In this document: in pieces, positions 59,700 to 64,000 of the stretch
Numbering within the stretch: position 1 is the first letter of the stretch
How the letters are laid out: each line of letters begins with the position of its first letter
Assembly (NCBI GenBank): GCA_947184155.2
Contig: CAMXCT020003367.1
Location: forward strand, 1 to 64,000
Reading direction: 5' to 3'
Length of the DNA stretch: 64,000 bases
Origin: Cladocopium goreaui
Taxonomy: Eukaryota; Sar; Dinophyceae; Suessiales; Symbiodiniaceae
Position numbers and translations under genes: made by a program
The notes under the pieces: model-generated
Told to the model about the DNA's origin: nothing
The model's database searches: none
What the model saw: the letters and a program-made list of their open reading frames with translations, nothing else

Positions 59700-61415
59700 T
59701 TCAACTCAACCATTAATACAATATATTATGTTAGTTATAGTTATCACATTCATGACTCATGATTCAAGATTCAACATTCAGCATCAAGACATGCCAATGC
59801 AAATCAAACACATATGTAATTCCTGTGCAATAACGATTACTCAAGTTAACTAAATTAAGCTAAATGAACAAGCATGAGTCAAACATAAATAAGAAAACTA
59901 AAGCTACACTGCCACTGCTCCCAACTCAATATCAATGGTAATGAAAATGAATCAGAATTTCACACAGTTCTTGATAAGAAAATCCAGTTATCATTCAATC
60001 AGCAACTCGCACAACTGACAGAGTCGTCCTGAAACTGTTTGCATCAGTTTGTATAGATCGTCGCAGTCTTGTTAATTCTGGACCTTCAGCATTGAGGTGA
60101 CTCTGGTTTGGATAGGGTTTTCATCTGGAAAAAAAAATAGCTAATCGAAGGTTTCTTCGTTTGCCTAGTTCAGTTCAGACTATGGATACACTTGATGTTA
60201 TACTACATGGTTTTTATATGATAAATATTTACATTTTACAATTTTACAAGACAATACATGTTCATTATTCATTATACATTAATGACTGTGACCTTGCAGT
60301 AAGTATAGTCTGGGAAAATCAAATTTGGTTTTGTTATGTTTTGTTTTATTTTATTTCGTGACTAATTTAGTTAGTTTAGGTTCGAAAAAAAAAACAACGA
60401 CGTTTTGTTTCCCATATCATTTTGGTTTTAGTTTCAGTTGTTTTGGTTGAGTTTTAGTCATTGTTTTTTAAGTTTCTTCCCTATATCTCATCCAAAAATT
60501 GCCACCGGGATACATTTGCGAACATATTTCAAATTCGTGGCTGTACGGGTTGAATTCTGACGCCGAAGTTGTCGATGAACAGCCATTGCATACAGCGGCG
60601 TGGGACTTGCAAAAGTCTCTGAAATTGAGTAAGCCAGATGTCTGGTTGCATACGATTTCAATTTCAGTATATACTATGTTACTATGATGTTGAAAAGAAA
60701 TCATACCTCAGTCATCATATTGTCAGATTTAATTTGATTTATGTGTCCTTATGTTGAGTCTCAATGTTGTACAGTTGTACATGTGATTTGGTATGACTGC
60801 ATGAAGTATGAAATGTATTGTTGTTATATGATGTTCTATGATATAGATTCTACTTAATTTAATATCCATGTCTTGTGTGTCTATGTCTGGTCTCTGTCCA
60901 TGTGTCTATTGCTGATATCCAACACACTGACCGATCTGGGCTTGTTTTGTGTTGCTGACTTTGTACATTGACATTTGTGCTGGCTGAATCCCATGACATA
61001 CAATATATGCTCCCCATATTCCATTATGAAATGAACAAACAAATTTGAATAAAATAACATTAACAAATTCTCATGAACATTACCGACTATTACCGAATCG
61101 ACAAACAATTAACTAAATACTACTAAATTTTGATGTATAATAAATGATGTATAAATGTGTAGTGCATATTTGTTGATCCATCTTACCCCCTCCTTCCTCC
61201 GTAAGGGAAAGTTTAAAAAAAAACTAAAACACATCAATGGGTGATGAAGAATTCATGATGAATATGCGTTCCGTCCTGCCCCCCCTCCAGCAGAGGAAAA
61301 CCACCGGTTGACTCTTGACTCTTGACAATCAGATTCAACCGTTCACTGATCATCTATCAAGCATGTCACACTTCATGAACTTCATGTCTATTCATTTAGC
61401 CACATGTTCCTTTCA
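59700..61415. other. Presumed 5' region of the transposase gene; uncertain exons
   Basis: On the minus strand an open stretch at about 60.08-59.99 kb reads ELTRLRRSIQTDANSFRTTL and could be an upstream exon. Another at about 60.63-60.47 kb reads DFCKSHAAVCNGCSSTTSA, while the plus strand is open there too (DAEVVDEQPLHTAAWDLQKS). Neither is decisive. The rest is AT-rich without visible genes. Confidence 0.35.
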
Positions 61416-61424
61416 TAGTGTACT

Positions 61425-61650
61425 ATGTGCCAACGACACGTACATTCATACCGTACCACGTGCCAACCACACGTACCTTCATACCGTACCACGTGCCAAC
61501 CACACGTACCTTCAAACCGTACCACGTGCCAACCACACGTACCTTCATACCGTACCACGTGCCAACCACACGTACCTTCATGCCGTACCCATGTACCAAG
61601 ACACTCGTACCTACGTACCAAGTGGTAGTACCCTATCACCGTACCCATCC
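61425..61650. repeat. Right subterminal 33-bp GTACC array
   Basis: About four and a half copies of a 33-bp unit, ACCACGTGCCAACCACACGT followed by ACCTTCATACCGT, then degenerate GTACC-rich sequence up to the right TIR. Read inwards it gives GGTACG/GGTACGTG, mirroring the left end. Each unit holds CACGTG, an E-box-like palindrome. Confidence 0.92.
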
Positions 61651-61677
61651 CGTAAGCTACTTCCAGAAACCATACTT

Positions 61678-61701
61678 AGCACCATTCTTGAGTTTAGATA
61701 A
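61678..61701 (-). repeat. Right terminal inverted repeat of the giant element
   Basis: Ends CTTGAGTTTAGATAA. The reverse complement matches 16251-16274 at 23 of 24 bases. Confidence 0.9.
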
Positions 61702-61709
61702 ATCTCAAA
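61702..61709. repeat. Right target-site duplication of the giant element (8 bp)
   Basis: ATCTCAAA, identical to 16243-16250 and directly adjacent to the right TIR. Confidence 0.9.
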
Positions 61710-61826
61710 TACTTCAATGTTTGTCAAATATGATCAAATATGTCTGTTTTAAAGTCAAAACAGCAAAGGCAGCAAAGGTCGCGGAGATTGGTGATTTGTA
61801 TTGATTTGTGCCATCAGGGGACTTGC

Positions 61827-62352
61827 ATGATGGTCAGCATCCACAGCCGCCCACTGAGAATCGCCAGCACACCAATCACAACTGTGGGACAACCGAGACC
61901 CAAGGCCACCCAAGCAAGCCGGGTTCGACTGGCAGGTCTCCAATCCACTACGCAACCAATAGGAAATGCAACCTGGACTTGCTCTGATTCAAAAGATATC
62001 GGAGGATCTGCTGTGAATAAGGCTTTTGCGGATGGCACAACATGACAGTTTCCCAATTTTCAGAAAAGGCTCTCATTTGACCTTTCACTCACAACAAGAA
62101 TATGACTAATCTCATCTTGAAATATCTTTGTACCGTTACCTTTATATACCTTTATAATCTTTTTAACAATATCTCTACATCCGATCTTTGACACTGGCCT
62201 CACTCCAAGATCTCCAATCCAAGCAGTCCAAGCAACCAGTAATTTGGTGACGCCAGCAATGCTCTCCAGGGTGCCCACAACCAAGTTCCCATGGTGTGGA
62301 GAGATGCCTTCAGCCACTTTAAAGATGTACTCGTCCAGATATTGGCTCTGTG
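61827..62352 (-). CDS. MFS transporter, N-terminal half (same gene as 14275-16142)
   Basis: Two minus-strand exons. The first (about 62352-62193, after acceptor GTGGTGCAG) reads SLAQSQYLDEYIFKVAEGIS, then GNLVVGTLESIAGVTKLLVA, matching the first loop and second helix of MFS proteins. The second (about 62000-61827) reads VAFPIGCVVDWRPASRTRL, the conserved MFS loop after helix 2 (G-x-x-x-D-R-x-x-R type), then helix 3 VALGLGCPTVVIGVLAIL. It ends at 61827 before a GCAAGT donor, a GC-AG intron typical of dinoflagellates. The next exon starts at 16142, so the intron is 45,684 bp, of which all but about 225 bp is the giant element and its duplicated 8 bp. The initiator exon upstream of 62.35 kb was not identified. 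Confidence 0.75.
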
Positions 62353-62399
62353 CCAGGGACTGCACCACTTGAAGAATGAAGGAGAAACCATACCTGCTT

Positions 62400-63075
62400 C
62401 ACGGGCTTCCCCCAACAAAAAGGCTGACAGCTGACATGCTCTGGGTAGACTCACAAGATCTGACAAGCGCAATTGACAAATCCATTTTCACAACAACACA
62501 ACAACCAGAAGCGAGATCAGCTTCTTCAAACAGCCGAGGTGCATCGCCCTCACATTTACCGAAGAGTTAATGGAAAGCTGAGCACCCATATTGGTTCACA
62601 CAAAGCTGACCACAAACTGCTCACTGTGAAAGCCAAAACTGCGCTGCGCGAAGAAAGGGTGACTGCAGCGGCTTTGGGAGCCGGAGCCCAACGATGTATG
62701 ACCAACAAAAAACACATCTCTCTTTCAGCGGAGCAATTGCAAATCCATTAAGCCGTCATTGAGCCATCATTAAGCCATTAGCAAAACCCGAAGTGTTGGC
62801 AAATGGTCATGATCTTTCGATTCCATGTTCTTCTCTTCGAAAACTGACCCTGTGCAACAAGTTGTCTCAAGTTCTGTCCTGCACGTGCGCTTAATGGACT
62901 GCCTGGGCTCGATCCTGGAGTTGAACGGCGTGCAGCGGCATCCCAAAACTGTTCTTGTCAATCAGACATACATAGATAATCATATAAATATATACTAAAA
63001 CACGGGAATCGTTCTTCGTCCCTATCGTCTTTAACAAGGGCATTCTACTGCTACCCAACCAGTTGAAGGTAAGCA
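62400..63075. other. No certain gene; upstream part of the MFS gene expected
   Basis: A plus-strand frame at 62473-62751 reads HIGSHKADHKLLTVKAKTAL and further charged sequence, but no domain is recognised and the host gene runs the other way. The first exons of the MFS gene should lie upstream of 62.35 kb on the minus strand, and I could not fix them. Confidence 0.35.
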
Positions 63076-63081
63076 ACTACC

Positions 63082-63300
63082 GTAGATGGACGAAATATTC
63101 AAACCCCTTCTATCCGGTACAACCCCCTCGCCCCCAAAGTTCAATGTTATTGTAACCTGAAGTGCGTTAGCCCCAATGGACGAAAAAAATCAAACCCCTA
63201 ACATCTCTTTTGCTAACACGCGCGCTGAAACATTGAGATTTGGGGGTGCGGGGGTTCAACATAGTGCGTGCTGCAGGGTTTGAATATTTTGTCCATCTAC
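63082..63300. repeat. Imperfect inverted repeat
   Basis: GTAGATGGACGAAATATTCA at 63082 pairs with TTGAATATTTTGTCCATCTA near 63278, and the arms continue with shared CCCCC and CCCCCAAA blocks further in. A partial third copy of the ATGGACGAAA...TCAAACCCC motif lies at about 63175-63200. Confidence 0.7.
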
Positions 63301-63384
63301 TGTCTCGTTCTCTGATGTTTTCACATCTTTTGGTCTCCAAACTCTGTTGTGAAAACATCAATGCGCATGCTGCTGATCTTCTTC

Positions 63385-63835
63385 CAAACTGCGCAAAACA
63401 TTGGCTTTTCACAAGTAAATGCCTCCTGTCTGTCTCCCGTCCCATTTTTTTCTATTCCCTAATTCGCAACTTATTCCTAAGTGCACAAAACATTGTGTTT
63501 TCACAGGTAAGTGCAACCTTTGCGCTTCCCGTCCAATTTTTTTCTATTCCCTAATTCGCAGCTTAGTCCAAACTGCAAAAAACATTGTGTTTTCACAGGT
63601 AAATGCTGCATGCGTCTCTCGTCCCATTTTTTCCTACTCCCTAATTCACAACTTATTCCAACATGCGCAAAACATTGTGTTTTCACAGGTAGATGTGCAT
63701 GTCTCTCTCGTCCCATTTTTTCCTATTCCCTAATTCACAACTTATTCCAACATGCGCAAAACATTGTGTTTTCACAGGTAGATGTGCATGTCTCTCTCGT
63801 CCCATTTTTTCCTATTCCCTAATTCACGACTAATT
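63385..63835. repeat. About 91-bp tandem repeat
   Basis: Five copies with starts near 63391, 63482, 63575, 63664 and 63755 (GCGCAAAACATTGTGTTTTC...ACAGGTA). Each contains TCCCATTTTTTCCTATTCCC and TAATTCACAACTTATTCCAA. The last two are nearly identical, the first most diverged. Confidence 0.94.
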
Positions 63836-64000
63836 CGTTTGACGTGGCCTTGCCAATGGATTATGTCATTTGTGACGTGCTGCTTCTTCTTAAGATAAAA
63901 ATATTTCCTTCTTTTAATTAGGAGCTGTCTCATGCTGTTCAAGTTGCAAAATCCATTGGCAGGGCTACGTCAAACGAATTAGTCGTGAATTAGGGAATAG
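63812..64000. mobile_element. MITE-like element with 51-bp inverted repeats, reaching the window edge
   Basis: 63812-63862 (CTATTCCCTAATTCACGACT...) and the reverse complement of 63950-64000 match at all but two of 51 positions, around a non-coding centre of 87 bp. The outer sequence CTATTCCCTAATTCA is also part of the adjoining 91-bp repeat, so the palindrome may extend past the window. Target duplication cannot be checked here. Confidence 0.82.

Larger units (their letters stand above)
16251..61701. mobile_element. Giant (45.45 kb) TIR DNA transposon with C5-methyltransferase cargo
   Basis: The block is bounded by 24-bp terminal inverted repeats (TTATCTAAACTCAAG start on both ends, one mismatch) and an exact 8-bp direct repeat of host sequence. 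Its sequence is visibly richer in AT than both flanks. All recognised genes inside lie on the minus strand: a candidate DDE transposase, four genes of unknown function and a cytosine-C5 methyltransferase, all with introns. Subterminal regions hold GTACC/GGTAC repeats in mirror orientation, which could be transposase binding sites. The element sits in an intron of an MFS/ATP-grasp gene whose exons flank it in the same orientation and correct protein order. Removing the nested 13,823-bp retrotransposon leaves 31,628 bp. The 8-bp duplication length fits hAT and some other superfamilies, but the termini are not ones I recognise, so I assign no superfamily. Confidence 0.88.

Noticed and set aside
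60499-60687. Plus-strand frame reading DAEVVDEQPLHTAAWDLQKS
   Set aside because: Both strands are open here and nothing decides between them; all other genes in the element are on the minus strand.
16251-61701. Classifying the giant element as a Maverick/Polinton or a Starship
   Set aside because: No protein-primed DNA polymerase B, capsid or retroviral-type integrase is visible. The only tyrosine recombinase belongs to the nested retrotransposon with its own repeats, and the outer element has TIRs with an 8-bp duplication.
16251-61701. Assembly artefact or chimeric join as explanation of the split MFS gene
   Set aside because: A mis-join would not create matching inverted termini and an exact 8-bp duplication at both borders, nor keep both exon sets in the same orientation and order. 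It cannot be fully excluded without reads.
1-64000. tRNA, rRNA, CRISPR or dinoflagellate spliced-leader sequence
   Set aside because: I saw no cloverleaf with A/B boxes, no rRNA-like stretch, no spaced repeats of CRISPR type and no spliced-leader core on either strand by eye.

Overview
This is a eukaryotic nuclear window, most likely from a dinoflagellate of the Symbiodiniaceae type. The evidence is large multi-exon genes, splice donors that include GC and GA as well as GT, a multidomain host gene, a Ngaro-like tyrosine-recombinase (YR) retrotransposon whose RT/RNase H/methyltransferase-like polyprotein is of the kind I associate with dinoflagellates, and abundant tandem repeats. The species cannot be named from the sequence.

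Layout. Positions 1-11.5 kb are mostly tandem repeats and low-complexity DNA without a gene I can support. One minus-strand host gene frames the rest. Its first recognised exons, the N-terminal half of a major facilitator superfamily (MFS) transporter, lie at 62.35-61.83 kb. It resumes at 16.14 kb with the second MFS half and runs through a cytoplasmic ATP-grasp ligase module to about 11.6 kb.

The main result is what splits that gene. A 45,451-bp AT-rich block (16251-61701) has 24-bp terminal inverted repeats (23 of 24 match) and is bounded by a perfect 8-bp direct repeat, ATCTCAAA. These are the marks of a DNA transposon, here of giant size, sitting in an intron of only about 225 bp. Both subterminal regions carry GTACC/GGTAC-rich repeats in mirror orientation. 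Inside, all recognised genes lie on the minus strand: a large multi-exon protein with an RNase H-fold, DDE-like signature (candidate transposase, about 59.7-50.3 kb); two small unknown genes (49.9-46.6 kb); an unknown gene G4 (45.5-30.1 kb); a helical unknown gene G5 (29.9-24.8 kb); and a complete multi-exon cytosine-C5 DNA methyltransferase (24.0-17.6 kb). A striking palindromic array of 22-bp GTACC repeats lies between two of these genes at 45.7-46.2 kb.

Nested in an intron of G4 is a second element of 13,823 bp (31450-45272). It is a Ngaro/PAT-type YR retrotransposon with the diagnostic split direct repeats in the order A1 - ORFs - B1 A2 B2. It encodes a membrane protein, a long Gag-like polyprotein with a CCCH zinc finger, methyltransferase-like segments, RT, RNase H, a tyrosine recombinase and, unusually, a DnaJ domain. 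Its repeats are nearly identical although its ORFs need several frame changes.

The window therefore holds two nested transpositions in one host gene, and the outer element appears to be a giant transposon carrying its own DNA methyltransferase. The last 190 bp form a small inverted-repeat (MITE-like) element reaching the window edge. Exon borders are read by eye and are approximate unless a splice site is stated.
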